Positions 39,746 to 46,695 of a stretch of DNA of 64,000 nt are shown here, one piece after another. Every line of letters begins with the position of its first letter. The first letter of the stretch is position 1. The stretch is taken from NCBI GenBank assembly GCA_902826615.1, contig CADEFN010000011.1:1-64000 (forward strand), in the 5' to 3' direction. The position numbers were made by a program, and so were the translations under genes. The notes beneath the pieces were generated by a model that was given only the letters and a program-made list of their open reading frames with translations, was not told the origin of the DNA and did not search any database. Source of the stretch: an uncultured Gemmatimonadota bacterium (GTDB lineage: Bacteria > Gemmatimonadota > Gemmatimonadetes > Gemmatimonadales > Gemmatimonadaceae).

Positions 39746-39933
39746 CACTCCGCCTCCGCCGCCTCCACGTCCTGCACGATGGGGGCGAGCTTGGTCAGTG
39801 TCAGCACCAGCCCCAGCGCACCCACCAGCAGGTAGGCCCAGTCGTGGACGAGCAGGCCGTACATGGTTAGCCCGCCCGTCACCGCCAGCGCGGAGGCGAA
39901 CATGGCGTAGAGGGCGAGGACGACGAGGCTCAC
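39745..39933 (-). CDS. Two-helix membrane protein
   Basis: 62 residues, GTG at 39933. Two hydrophobic segments (LVVLALYAMFASALAVTGGL and WAYLLVGALGLVLTLTKL) and a short acidic tail. Holin-like in topology, but too little evidence for that name, and it is not next to a lysin. Confidence 0.65.
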   Translation of the reverse strand: MSLVVLALYAMFASALAVTGGLTMYGLLVHDWAYLLVGALGLVLTLTKLAPIVQDVEAAEAE

Positions 39934-40220
39934 GGGGTCACCGCCCGCACCCAGTCCTGCGCGAACTGGTCCATGTCGATGGCCCCCTGATACACGGTCT
40001 TGTCGTCCTCCCAGATCGTCAGCGTCAGCCACTTCGACCCCATGCCCGCACCGGCATCCAGTTCGACCCGGCGATTGCCGGACGCCCCGGACAGCCACTG
40101 CACGCGGAAGCCGCAAACGATCAGGGATTCCAGTTCGCGGGCGTGGGCGATGACTTCCTTCTCCGGCGAGATGGAGTCGGTCGTGAGTTCCTTGCCGCCT
40201 ATCGAGGCTCGTACGTTCAT
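39930..40220 (-). CDS. Hypothetical protein
   Basis: 96 residues, ATG at 40220. NVRASIGGKELTTDSISPEKEVIAHARELESL is strand then helix; C-terminus DQFAQDWVRAV. Overlaps both neighbours by four bases. Unrecognised. Confidence 0.68.
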   Translation of the reverse strand: MNVRASIGGKELTTDSISPEKEVIAHARELESLIVCGFRVQWLSGASGNRRVELDAGAGMGSKWLTLTIWEDDKTVYQGAIDMDQFAQDWVRAVTP

Positions 40221-40477
40221 CGTGTCACCGCTTCCAGTCGGAGCCCCATGTCCAGCCCGCAATACGTCACGCGGTGCCCGTTGACGAGCAGCACGCCACC
40301 CTCGCGGAACCGCGTCGCGCTCTCCGGGAGGTGGAGGCGTTCGATGTGCACCCGCCCGTTCCCGTGCCGGACGTTCACCCGCTCGTCAGGGTCGGCGTCG
40401 TCGTCCGCGTAGTACGCCACGTCGCAGCGGCGGCAGAGATCCGGTGGGTACTCTTCGGTCACGTTCTCCCACGTCAT
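40217..40477 (-). CDS. Small protein with CRRC motif
   Basis: 86 residues, ATG at 40477 after GGAAGGACGA on the reverse strand. DLCRRCDVAYYADDDADPDE, then beta-rich sequence. Upstream is an 8-bp inverted repeat (40498-40505/40527-40534) that may be its leader hairpin. Confidence 0.7.
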   Translation of the reverse strand: MTWENVTEEYPPDLCRRCDVAYYADDDADPDERVNVRHGNGRVHIERLHLPESATRFREGGVLLVNGHRVTYCGLDMGLRLEAVTR

Positions 40478-40562
40478 CGGTTTCGTCCTTCCAGTTCGCC
40501 GGGGGCGGGCCGTGCGCCGTACCCAACCCCCGGCGGCGGCAGCGTACCGCGCTGCTCGGAGC

Positions 40563-40991
40563 TTAGGCGACGCCTCGGATGCCAGCAGCGCAGAGCGGGC
40601 ATCCCCGCATGCGCTCGGGGAGCCCCGCCGCACGGCGGGCGCCCGGGTCGTGCTTCCCCTTGCGGTGGTCGTCGCTCCGCTTCTGGGCTAGGGCGCGCTG
40701 GCGTGCCTTGCGTGCCCGGCTGTCCGGGGTGCTGCGGTCGAAGAGCCGTTCGCGCTGCCCGGCGATCGCCGCGCTCACCTTGTCGGGGAGAATCAGCCGG
40801 GCGCGCCCGTCGTCATCGACGATCTGGAGGAACGTCAGCACTCCCTCCTCGTGGCGCACGGATTGCACCACGTAGGTCGTCACGTTCCCCACGATGGGCA
40901 GGCTGTCCATCACCGTCGAGGGCCGGGTCATCCGGTGCCCCGGGAGCCCTTCGAGGGCTCCATAGATGCGGTCAAACTTGTCGGTGGTCAC
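40563..40991 (-). CDS. Hypothetical protein with basic tail and terminal CPLC
   Basis: 142 residues, GTG at 40991 after GGAAGGACGG. The N-terminal half is beta-rich (VTTYVVQSVRHEEGVLTFLQIVDDDGRARLILP); the tail is Arg/Lys-rich (RKARQRALAQKRSDDHRKGKH) with RMRGCPLCAAG. This layout is known in small actinophage proteins, possibly DNA binding. Confidence 0.72.
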   Translation of the reverse strand: MTTDKFDRIYGALEGLPGHRMTRPSTVMDSLPIVGNVTTYVVQSVRHEEGVLTFLQIVDDDGRARLILPDKVSAAIAGQRERLFDRSTPDSRARKARQRALAQKRSDDHRKGKHDPGARRAAGLPERMRGCPLCAAGIRGVA

Positions 40992-41031
40992 GGTCCGTCC
41001 TTCCAGCACCCCTCACCGGGCGCATGTTCCC

Positions 41032-41286
41032 CTACTCGTCGTCGCAGGCGTTGCAGCCCGCCCCTGCGTCCGGGCAGGGCTCGTAGCCGTCCGCCAGCAG
41101 GCGGTGCAACTCTCGGGAGCCCAGCACGACTCGCACGTGGTTCTCCGTCCCCGCCCACACGTGGCCGCGTGGCGCGTAGGCGCGGTACTCGCGCCCGCTC
41201 CCGTGGAGATCGGCCACGTCCACCGATACCCCGTCGTCGAGGTCGAACGTGTCTCCAACAGTGCGCAGGTCCGGCAGGTTCACCAT
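41032..41286 (-). CDS. First gene of the reverse operon, acidic protein
   Basis: 84 residues, ATG at 41286 after GAGGAAGGACGA. TVGDTFDLDDGVSVDVADLHG, REYRAYAPRGHVWAGTENHVRVVLG and a Cys-containing end. Directly controlled by promoter module 8. Unrecognised. Confidence 0.75.
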   Translation of the reverse strand: MVNLPDLRTVGDTFDLDDGVSVDVADLHGSGREYRAYAPRGHVWAGTENHVRVVLGSRELHRLLADGYEPCPDAGAGCNACDDE

Positions 41287-41290
41287 CGCC

Positions 41291-41378
41291 TCGTCCTTCC
41301 TCGGGGGCTCACTCCCCCCCAGCACACGGAGACTAACATAGTGCCGCACGACTGTCAACACACCATGACAACATGGCA
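41291..41378 (-). promoter_or_regulatory. Operator-promoter-leader module 8 (reverse)
   Basis: Reading leftward: operator TGCCATGTTGTCA (41378-41366), -35 TTGACA (41358-41353), 17-bp spacer, -10 TAGTCT (41335-41330). Hairpin GGGGG-AGTGAG-CCCCC (41318-41303), GGAAGGACGA (41300-41291). Shares its operator with module 9. Confidence 0.9.
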
Positions 41379-41451
41379 TGGTAGTTGACGAGGTGCACGC
41401 CAACCGTGTAGTCTCCGTGTGCGGCAGTGAGGCCGCGCAAGGGAAGGACGA
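41366..41451 (+). promoter_or_regulatory. Operator-promoter-leader module 9 (forward, divergent)
   Basis: Operator TGACAACATGGCA at 41366-41378. -35 TTGACG at 41385-41390, 18-bp spacer, -10 TAGTCT at 41409-41414. Hairpin GCGGC-AGTGAG-GCCGC at 41421-41436, then GGAAGGACGA, ATG at 41457. The two -35 boxes flank one operator at 6-7 bp on each side. Confidence 0.9.
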
Positions 41452-41456
41452 GCCCG

Positions 41457-41699
41457 ATGGTGAAGCTGATCGATGCGGACTTCGCGAGGCAGGCGCAGGA
41501 GCGTGCTGCCGACGTGGCGGGCGACCGGGGCTACCCCGCCCCACGCCGCGTGATCGACACGGATTTCGCGGCGCACGCGTGGACCGTGCTGCTCGTAGAC
41601 GGGCTCACCGAGGGGATCCTTGTCTACGAGGACGACCCCGGTGTGCTGGCCTCGGTGGAGAACCGCCCCGGGCGGTTCATTGAGGCCGGTGCGGCGTGA
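41457..41699 (+). CDS. Hypothetical protein under module 9
   Basis: 80 residues, ATG set by the ribosome-binding element. VKLIDADFARQAQERAADV, then VIDTDFAAHAWTVLLVDGLTEGILVYEDD. Unrecognised. Overlaps the next gene by four bases. Confidence 0.75.
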   Translation: MVKLIDADFARQAQERAADVAGDRGYPAPRRVIDTDFAAHAWTVLLVDGLTEGILVYEDDPGVLASVENRPGRFIEAGAA

Positions 41700-42166
41700 C
41701 GGAGATTCCCCGCGCGCTGCGGGATAGGCCGCTCTGGCACGGCATGCCCGTCCCGATGAACGTGGTGTGGGACCGGAATGGCACCCCGGACTTCGCCAGC
41801 CTGAATCACGAACTGAGCGTGGCGCTCGGCAAGGCGCGCCAGTGCGGCATGTGCGGCAAGCGGATGCGGGGTGAGGCAGCCTTTATCGGCGGGCCGCACT
41901 CGCTGGAGGCGGGTCTGTTCCGGGACGGCCCCATGCACCCGGAGTGCGCGCGCTACGCGATGCAGGTCTGCCCGTTTGTGAGCGGGACGCACCGGCAGTA
42001 CCGGTCGCTGGACGTGGAGCGCGAGCACGCCACGCCCATCGCGGTGCATCCCACGGCCCCGCCGCCCCAGCAGATGGGGCTCATCCGATGCAGGCGGTAC
42101 GACATGCTGCCGGGAGGGCTCTTCCACGCGGTGGATCGAGTCGGAGAGACGGAGTGGGTTCAGTGA
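41696..42166 (+). CDS. Conserved phage Cys/His protein
   Basis: 156 residues from GTG. WDRNGTPDFASLNHEL, CGMCGKRM...FIGGP, MHPECARYAMQVCPF is a recognised small actinophage family with CxxC...HxxC ligands preceding a helical CPF segment. Biological role unknown. Confidence 0.75.
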   Translation: MTEIPRALRDRPLWHGMPVPMNVVWDRNGTPDFASLNHELSVALGKARQCGMCGKRMRGEAAFIGGPHSLEAGLFRDGPMHPECARYAMQVCPFVSGTHRQYRSLDVEREHATPIAVHPTAPPPQQMGLIRCRRYDMLPGGLFHAVDRVGETEWVQ

Positions 42167-42294
42167 TCGACCGCACGCGCAAGCGAGAGGTCCGCGAGGA
42201 GCGCCGCCGCAAGCGGCACCCGGTGCACGGGCGCTCGTGGCAACACGCCGCGAACGCGATCCGGCGCCGGGCGGAGCAGAAGGGGGCGAGATGA
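42163..42294 (+). CDS. 43-residue highly basic protein
   Basis: GTG overlapping the previous TGA; its own stop overlaps the next ATG. About 40 percent Arg/Lys (RTRKREVREERRRKRHPVHG). Could bind nucleic acid. Accepted because of the two coupling overlaps. Confidence 0.58.
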   Translation: MIDRTRKREVREERRRKRHPVHGRSWQHAANAIRRRAEQKGAR

Positions 42295-42440
42295 GTCGAG
42301 CGCTGGCGCGCACGATCCGTGGCTTCCGCCACTGGCTCTCGAAGCGCACGCATGACGCCGGGCGCGGACGGCATTGCATCTACTGGCTGGAGCGCGGTTG
42401 CTGCGTGTGCAAGCACTCAGGACGTGGATTCCCGGCATGA
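42291..42440 (+). CDS. 49-residue basic Cys protein
   Basis: ATG overlaps the previous stop. Helical N-terminus (ALARTIRGFRHWLSKRTH) and HCIYWLERGCCVCKHSG, a possible metal site. Function unknown. Confidence 0.55.
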   Translation: MSRALARTIRGFRHWLSKRTHDAGRGRHCIYWLERGCCVCKHSGRGFPA

Positions 42441-42458
42441 CCGAGAGGAAGGGGACGG

Positions 42459-42872
42459 ATGGCAGGTAAGACAAGCGAGGTCGAGGCGCTGCTGGAGCGC
42501 TACCCGGACAAGCGGCTCCCCTACGGGGCCGCCGCCGAGGTGGCGCGCGAGGTCGGCGTGTCGCGGCAACTGGTGTTCACAGTGGCGAACCGGCTGGGGT
42601 ACGAGCGAGAGTCCCGGGCGCCGGTGCGGAAGTGCAGACAGTGCAACCGAAGCACGCGCGTCCAGACGGGCATCTGCGCGCGATGCTCCCCCCGCAAGCC
42701 CCAGTACATCGAGGTCAAGTGCGCCGGGTGTGACGTGATGGTGAGGCGGCTGAAAAGCGCGCTGAACTCCCAGCGTGCCTCCCGGGGCTACACGGGCAAG
42801 ATCTTCCACTCGCGCGAGTGCGCCGCGGCGTACTACAAGGGCGTCCCGCTGGCGGAGCGCTCAGCCAACTAG
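42459..42872 (+). CDS. Helix-turn-helix protein with zinc ribbons
   Basis: 137 residues from ATG. The N-terminal EALLERYPDKRLPYGAAAEVAREVGVSRQLVFTVANRLGYE is a helix-turn-helix. Then CRQCNRSTRVQTGICARC and VKCAGCDVMVRR...FHSRECAAAYYKG give two zinc ribbons, the second typical of phage DNA-binding or HNH-adjacent folds. Candidate DNA-binding regulator. Confidence 0.78.
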   Translation: MAGKTSEVEALLERYPDKRLPYGAAAEVAREVGVSRQLVFTVANRLGYERESRAPVRKCRQCNRSTRVQTGICARCSPRKPQYIEVKCAGCDVMVRRLKSALNSQRASRGYTGKIFHSRECAAAYYKGVPLAERSAN

Positions 42873-42874
42873 CT

Positions 42875-42904
42875 CCCCGCGGTGAGGCGGGGTCGGAAGG
42901 ACGA
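42875..42904 (+). promoter_or_regulatory. Leader hairpin plus ribosome-binding element
   Basis: 6-bp stem CCCCGC/GCGGGG around GGTGAG (42875-42892), then GGAAGGACGA before the ATG at 42908. No promoter boxes. The stem sequence differs from other copies but stays paired. Confidence 0.75.
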
Positions 42905-42907
42905 GGG

Positions 42908-44107
42908 ATGAACAGACAGCGAGAGACGCTGCGCCATATCCGTGAAGCACTCGGCGTCTCCTTCGAGGACATGGCCGCGGCGCTGCGGCGCCTCCACCCG
43001 GAGGCACCATTCACGGACCGGGCGCTCACCCGGTACGAGCGTCACCCCATCCACAAGAGCAACCACCGGCTGAAGCCCGAGATCGGATACGACGAGGTGG
43101 AGGCGGCGATTCATGCTGCCTCCCAGCCGGAGGCACCCGCTCCACCCGCCCCAACCGCGGGGCGAAGTCCACTGCTCCCGGCGGGCGTGGCGGACACAGA
43201 CGCGATCCTGAAGCGCGTCAATCTAGCCCGTCATGAGTTCTCGACGCTCTGGATGGACGAGACGGTCCCCTACGGGGACGTGCTGAAACTGGGGCTCACG
43301 GACGCGGAGGTGCGGCGCCTCTGCATCGACCTCTACCTGACGGCCCGCAAGCCATTCGACCCGGCGAAGTACGCCGCGCTCGTCGCCTCTTCCTTTGTGA
43401 TGCTGGAGGAGGTGGCCCGCGACCCCAGCCTCGCGGACGGCAAGTTCGTGGACGCGAACCGGGGGATGCCCAAGGCGGAGATCGCGCAGCGTCTCTCCGC
43501 GGCGCTGCACAATCCACCGCGCGGCCCCAACGGTGACGAGATCGTGCCCAACCGGGCATGGAATAACGCCGGTGAGGAAGCGAAGCGCCGGGCGTTTCTG
43601 GAGATCGACCGGCTGGGCCTGAAGCGCGAGACGTTCCTGCTGAGCTACCAGACGCGTCACACGCACGACATCGTGGAGCGGTACGGCTGGAAGTCCAACT
43701 GGATGCTCTACCTCGTCCTCGCGGCGCTGGGCATCCCGCTTCGGAACGCGCCACCGGACGCCGAGCCGGGGGACTGGCCGGACCGCATCGACCCGCGGCC
43801 CCGCCCGGAACCGGTCGCGGAACCAGTGGGGGTGGCGCGAGAACCAGATAGGGAACCGGTCGCGGAACCAGTGGAACGAGTGGAAGAGGCAGCGGTGGTC
43901 GAGAAGCTGAACCGGGAGCCGGACTACGCGGTCCCCGCCGTGGCCGATGCGCTCACCGCGCTGCGCGCCCGGTACCGCACCGTGTCGGACGAACTGGTCG
44001 CGGTCCGTGAGCGGGAGGCGGAGTTGACCCGCGAGTACGACCAGTTGCGGGAGGCGATCGAGCGGCTGGACGGCCTGCGCCTGATCTACGAAGGCGCCGG
44101 TGGATAG
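42908..44107 (+). CDS. Hypothetical DNA-binding-like protein with coiled-coil tail
   Basis: 399 residues. The N-terminus RQRETLRHIREALGVSFEDMAAALRRLHPEAPFTDRALTRYE is helix-turn-helix-like. A central alpha domain follows, with YQTRHTHDIVERYGW and WMLYLVLAALGIPL. Then a Pro/Glu linker with the EPVAEPV unit repeated (43807 and 43853 regions), and a C-terminal coiled coil (LVAVREREAELTREYDQLREAIERL). Not recognised; one of the largest unknowns in the small-gene sets. Confidence 0.72.
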   Translation: MNRQRETLRHIREALGVSFEDMAAALRRLHPEAPFTDRALTRYERHPIHKSNHRLKPEIGYDEVEAAIHAASQPEAPAPPAPTAGRSPLLPAGVADTDAILKRVNLARHEFSTLWMDETVPYGDVLKLGLTDAEVRRLCIDLYLTARKPFDPAKYAALVASSFVMLEEVARDPSLADGKFVDANRGMPKAEIAQRLSAALHNPPRGPNGDEIVPNRAWNNAGEEAKRRAFLEIDRLGLKRETFLLSYQTRHTHDIVERYGWKSNWMLYLVLAALGIPLRNAPPDAEPGDWPDRIDPRPRPEPVAEPVGVAREPDREPVAEPVERVEEAAVVEKLNREPDYAVPAVADALTALRARYRTVSDELVAVREREAELTREYDQLREAIERLDGLRLIYEGAGG

Positions 44108-44369
44108 CTGCGCGGTGATCGTCGGCGCCCGGTTCGCCGCCGGGGGTGTGCCATGCGGCCATCCCCGGGCGGCGCACGTGGGGACGGTGGAGACGGTCGG
44201 GGCGTCCGCCCGGGTGGTGTGGCGCTGCTCCCCCTGCGCGGACGACGGGCGGCCAGAGCGGGTGGCGCCCGACGTGGCTGGCGCCCAGCACCGCTTCTCG
44301 GACGGCGCGCCGCTCAGCACCGTCGTGAAGCCCCGAAAGCCCGTGCGCTTGATTGGAGATCCGGAGTGA
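44100..44369 (+). CDS. Small Cys-containing protein
   Basis: 89 residues, GTG at 44100 overlapping the previous gene. VPCGHPRAAHVG and WRCSPCADDG give CGH and CxxC ligands. Function unknown; its stop overlaps the next ATG. Confidence 0.65.
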   Translation: MDSCAVIVGARFAAGGVPCGHPRAAHVGTVETVGASARVVWRCSPCADDGRPERVAPDVAGAQHRFSDGAPLSTVVKPRKPVRLIGDPE

Positions 44370-44545
44370 TGTGCGTGCGCTGCAATGGGCCGCTCGGAGC
44401 CCGCGGGATCGCGCTCTGCGACTCCTGCATGGCCGATCTGGGACACCCGGTGGGGTCCCACTGGTGGGGGAACGTCACCGCGTTCCTGCTCCCCGTGCTG
44501 CTCGGGCTGGTCGCGACCGTCGCCCTCTTGCTGGCGGTGCGGTGA
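44369..44545 (+). CDS. Zinc-ribbon plus membrane-helix protein
   Basis: 58 residues. CVRCNGPLGARGIALCDSC is a CxxC...CxxC ribbon, followed by one membrane helix (VTAFLLPVLLGLVATVALLLAV). Topology suggests a ribbon in the cytoplasm tethered to the membrane. Confidence 0.7.
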   Translation: MCVRCNGPLGARGIALCDSCMADLGHPVGSHWWGNVTAFLLPVLLGLVATVALLLAVR

Positions 44546-44559
44546 GCTAGGATCGCGTC

Positions 44560-45030
44560 ATGCCCCTGCGCCTGATCGCGATCCAGCCATCCCGCCTCCC
44601 GATGGCGGACAACACGATGGAGCTTGTCGAGGCGCAGATCGGCGCGCTCGGATTCGCGCGGGACGTGATCAACGACCTCGCCAACTACCCCCCGGCGCAG
44701 CCGTGGACGAGCCGTCCCCCGCGCACGGGGCCGCGCGCCGGGGGGCGACGCACCGGCACGCTGGGCCGCGGCTGGCGACTCCCCTCCTCGCTTCGCACCG
44801 TGCGGCGCGGGACGGAGCGGCGCGTCGAGATGGTCAACCTCACGGAGTACGCCGTCTACGTGCAGGGTCCGCCGGATGGCCCCGAGGGTGCGCGGCAGAC
44901 GCCCGTCATGGCGGCGCGGAACTGGCCGAACATCACGGAGGTCGCGCAGCGCCGCTGGGCGGAGCACGAGGGGGTGGTCGTGCGCATCATCACCCAGCAG
45001 GACCCACGCCTCCGCCGCCGCTCCCTCTAG
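44560..45030 (+). CDS. Head-tail connector-like protein
   Basis: 156 residues. TAGGAT ends six bases before the ATG with no Shine-Dalgarno, so it may be leaderless. VNLTEYAVYVQGPPDGPEGARQTPVMAARNWPNITEVAQRRW resembles HK97 gp10-type tail-completion or neck proteins (YA..V.G...Q....W). Placed between accessory genes and the capsid protease; the assignment is tentative. Confidence 0.55.
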   Translation: MPLRLIAIQPSRLPMADNTMELVEAQIGALGFARDVINDLANYPPAQPWTSRPPRTGPRAGGRRTGTLGRGWRLPSSLRTVRRGTERRVEMVNLTEYAVYVQGPPDGPEGARQTPVMAARNWPNITEVAQRRWAEHEGVVVRIITQQDPRLRRRSL

Positions 45031-45090
45031 CACGCTGAAACTGCTGATCGGTGTACCCTCATGCCCGGTAGGGGCATAAGGGGGCCGCCG

Positions 45091-46635
45091 ATGATGGATG
45101 TCGTTGAGGTCGGGGCGCCGTGGCAGTACGCGGGCGGAGCGACCAGCTTCACCGAGCTTGACCGCTGGCACGCCCAGCAGGACCGCATCGATGCCGTCGC
45201 GCACGTCAACTTCCAGTTCGACATGCTGCTCGACAACATCCGCCAGCAGGAGATCAGCGCCGCCGAGAAGGCGGCCAAAATGTCGACGCTGGTGGCCGAG
45301 TACAGCGAGCGCACCACCGACGCCGCGGCCAACCCGGAGGAAGCGTTCAAGGCGCTGCGCGCCGCCGTGCAGGCGATCGCGCGCCCGGAGCTTCCCTCCG
45401 CGACCGGCATGGCCGGGACGTTCACCGCATCGAAGGACCGCACGGGCCAGACGCGCTGGATCACGGTGCACGCGAACAAGTACCGCGACCGCGATCAGGA
45501 GATCTTCAAGGACGCGGCCCACAAGGATTACGAGGCGTACGTGGACGCATCGGGGGACTACCCCGACCTGCGTCTCTGGCACGTCCCCTACCCGGTGGGC
45601 AAGGCCGATGTGGTCGCGTACGACGCGGACCACGGTTTCATGGTGGCATCCGGGACGTTCCTCCCGGGGTTCGAGGACGTGGCCGACCGGCTCGTCGAGG
45701 CGGGTAAGTCCGCCTCGCTGGGGTGCTCCCACGGCTTCAAGTACCACATGCTCGATCGACTCGACCGCGAGTTCGACTGGTACCGCGATTTCGAGATCTC
45801 GATCCTGCCGCTGGATGCGGCAGCGAACCCGCTGACCGATGGCGGGCTCGTGTTCACCGGCAGGGAGGCCGACGACATGACCATCTCGACGAAGCAGCGC
45901 ACGTTCCTCGTCGACATGCTGGGCGAGGAGCGCATGGCGGACGTGGAGTCCCGCATCGCCACGCTCGCGAAGCAGGCAAGCGAAGAGGGCATCGACTTCA
46001 AGGCAGTGGCCGAGTCCTTCAAGGACGAGACGCCACCCGTCGCCGAGGCCGTCGCGGAAGAGTCCGCTCCCCCGGCAGGGGAAGAGGCGCCGTCGGGTGA
46101 GCCCGCGGCGGAGGGGGACGGCGATGGCGGTGAACCCGGTGTCACTGGGGAGGCTGGCGACGGTGGGGGCGACGCTGCGCCTGCTGCCGCCGAGCCCGGT
46201 GCGCTTGACACCCCGGTCGACGGGCAGCCCACGCAGCCCCTCGACACTCCCGGTGTCGCCGCCGCCGCGCCGCTTCCGACGGACGAAGGGTCGAAGGAAG
46301 CGCAGTTCGTGAACCTGCTGGAAGCGGCGATCGGGCGCGCGATGACGCCGCTCGTCGAGCGCATGGACGTGCTGGAGGCGGGCCACAAGGCGCTCGCGGA
46401 GCACGCCGAGCGCAGCTTCCTCGACAGCATCGCGAGCGCCATCCGGCCCCGCGTGGGCGTCACGGACGCGAAGGCGGCCAGCGAGTCGCCCGCCAACGTC
46501 ATCCCGCGGGAGCTTGTCGACGCCGTGAAGGCCCGGGTGGACCCGGAGCCGGAGGAGTCGGGCTCGCCCGCGTGGCTCGCCCCGTACATGCAGGGGCTCC
46601 ATTCGGCGCCCGTGGTCAACGGGGCAGGTGCATAG
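45091..46635 (+). CDS. Capsid maturation protease fused to a scaffold-like domain
   Basis: 514 residues, ATG at 45091 with AAGGGGG seven bases upstream (an ATG at 45061 lacks one). Residues ~115-250 look like a prohead protease: DLRLWHVPYPVGKAD (catalytic His) and SASLGCSHGFKYHML (catalytic Ser). After about residue 300 comes an acidic Ala/Pro/Gly-rich linker, then a helical region (FVNLLEAAIGRAMTPLVERMDVLEAGHKALAEH) as in internal scaffolds. Such fusions cleave themselves out during capsid maturation. Confidence 0.75.
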   Translation: MMDVVEVGAPWQYAGGATSFTELDRWHAQQDRIDAVAHVNFQFDMLLDNIRQQEISAAEKAAKMSTLVAEYSERTTDAAANPEEAFKALRAAVQAIARPELPSATGMAGTFTASKDRTGQTRWITVHANKYRDRDQEIFKDAAHKDYEAYVDASGDYPDLRLWHVPYPVGKADVVAYDADHGFMVASGTFLPGFEDVADRLVEAGKSASLGCSHGFKYHMLDRLDREFDWYRDFEISILPLDAAANPLTDGGLVFTGREADDMTISTKQRTFLVDMLGEERMADVESRIATLAKQASEEGIDFKAVAESFKDETPPVAEAVAEESAPPAGEEAPSGEPAAEGDGDGGEPGVTGEAGDGGGDAAPAAAEPGALDTPVDGQPTQPLDTPGVAAAAPLPTDEGSKEAQFVNLLEAAIGRAMTPLVERMDVLEAGHKALAEHAERSFLDSIASAIRPRVGVTDAKAASESPANVIPRELVDAVKARVDPEPEESGSPAWLAPYMQGLHSAPVVNGAGA

Positions 46636-46695
46636 ACCCCTTCCGTGATTTAGACTCGCCCACGAAGGACGAGTGAACAGGCAAGGAAGCCTCAA

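Noticed and set aside
39745-39933. Two-helix membrane protein as a holin
   Set aside because: Topology fits but there is no endolysin next to it and many small membrane proteins are found here.
44314-46695. 793-codon reverse-strand frame opposite the capsid protease
   Set aside because: Shadow frame caused by G/C third positions; it spans several forward genes and has no motif.
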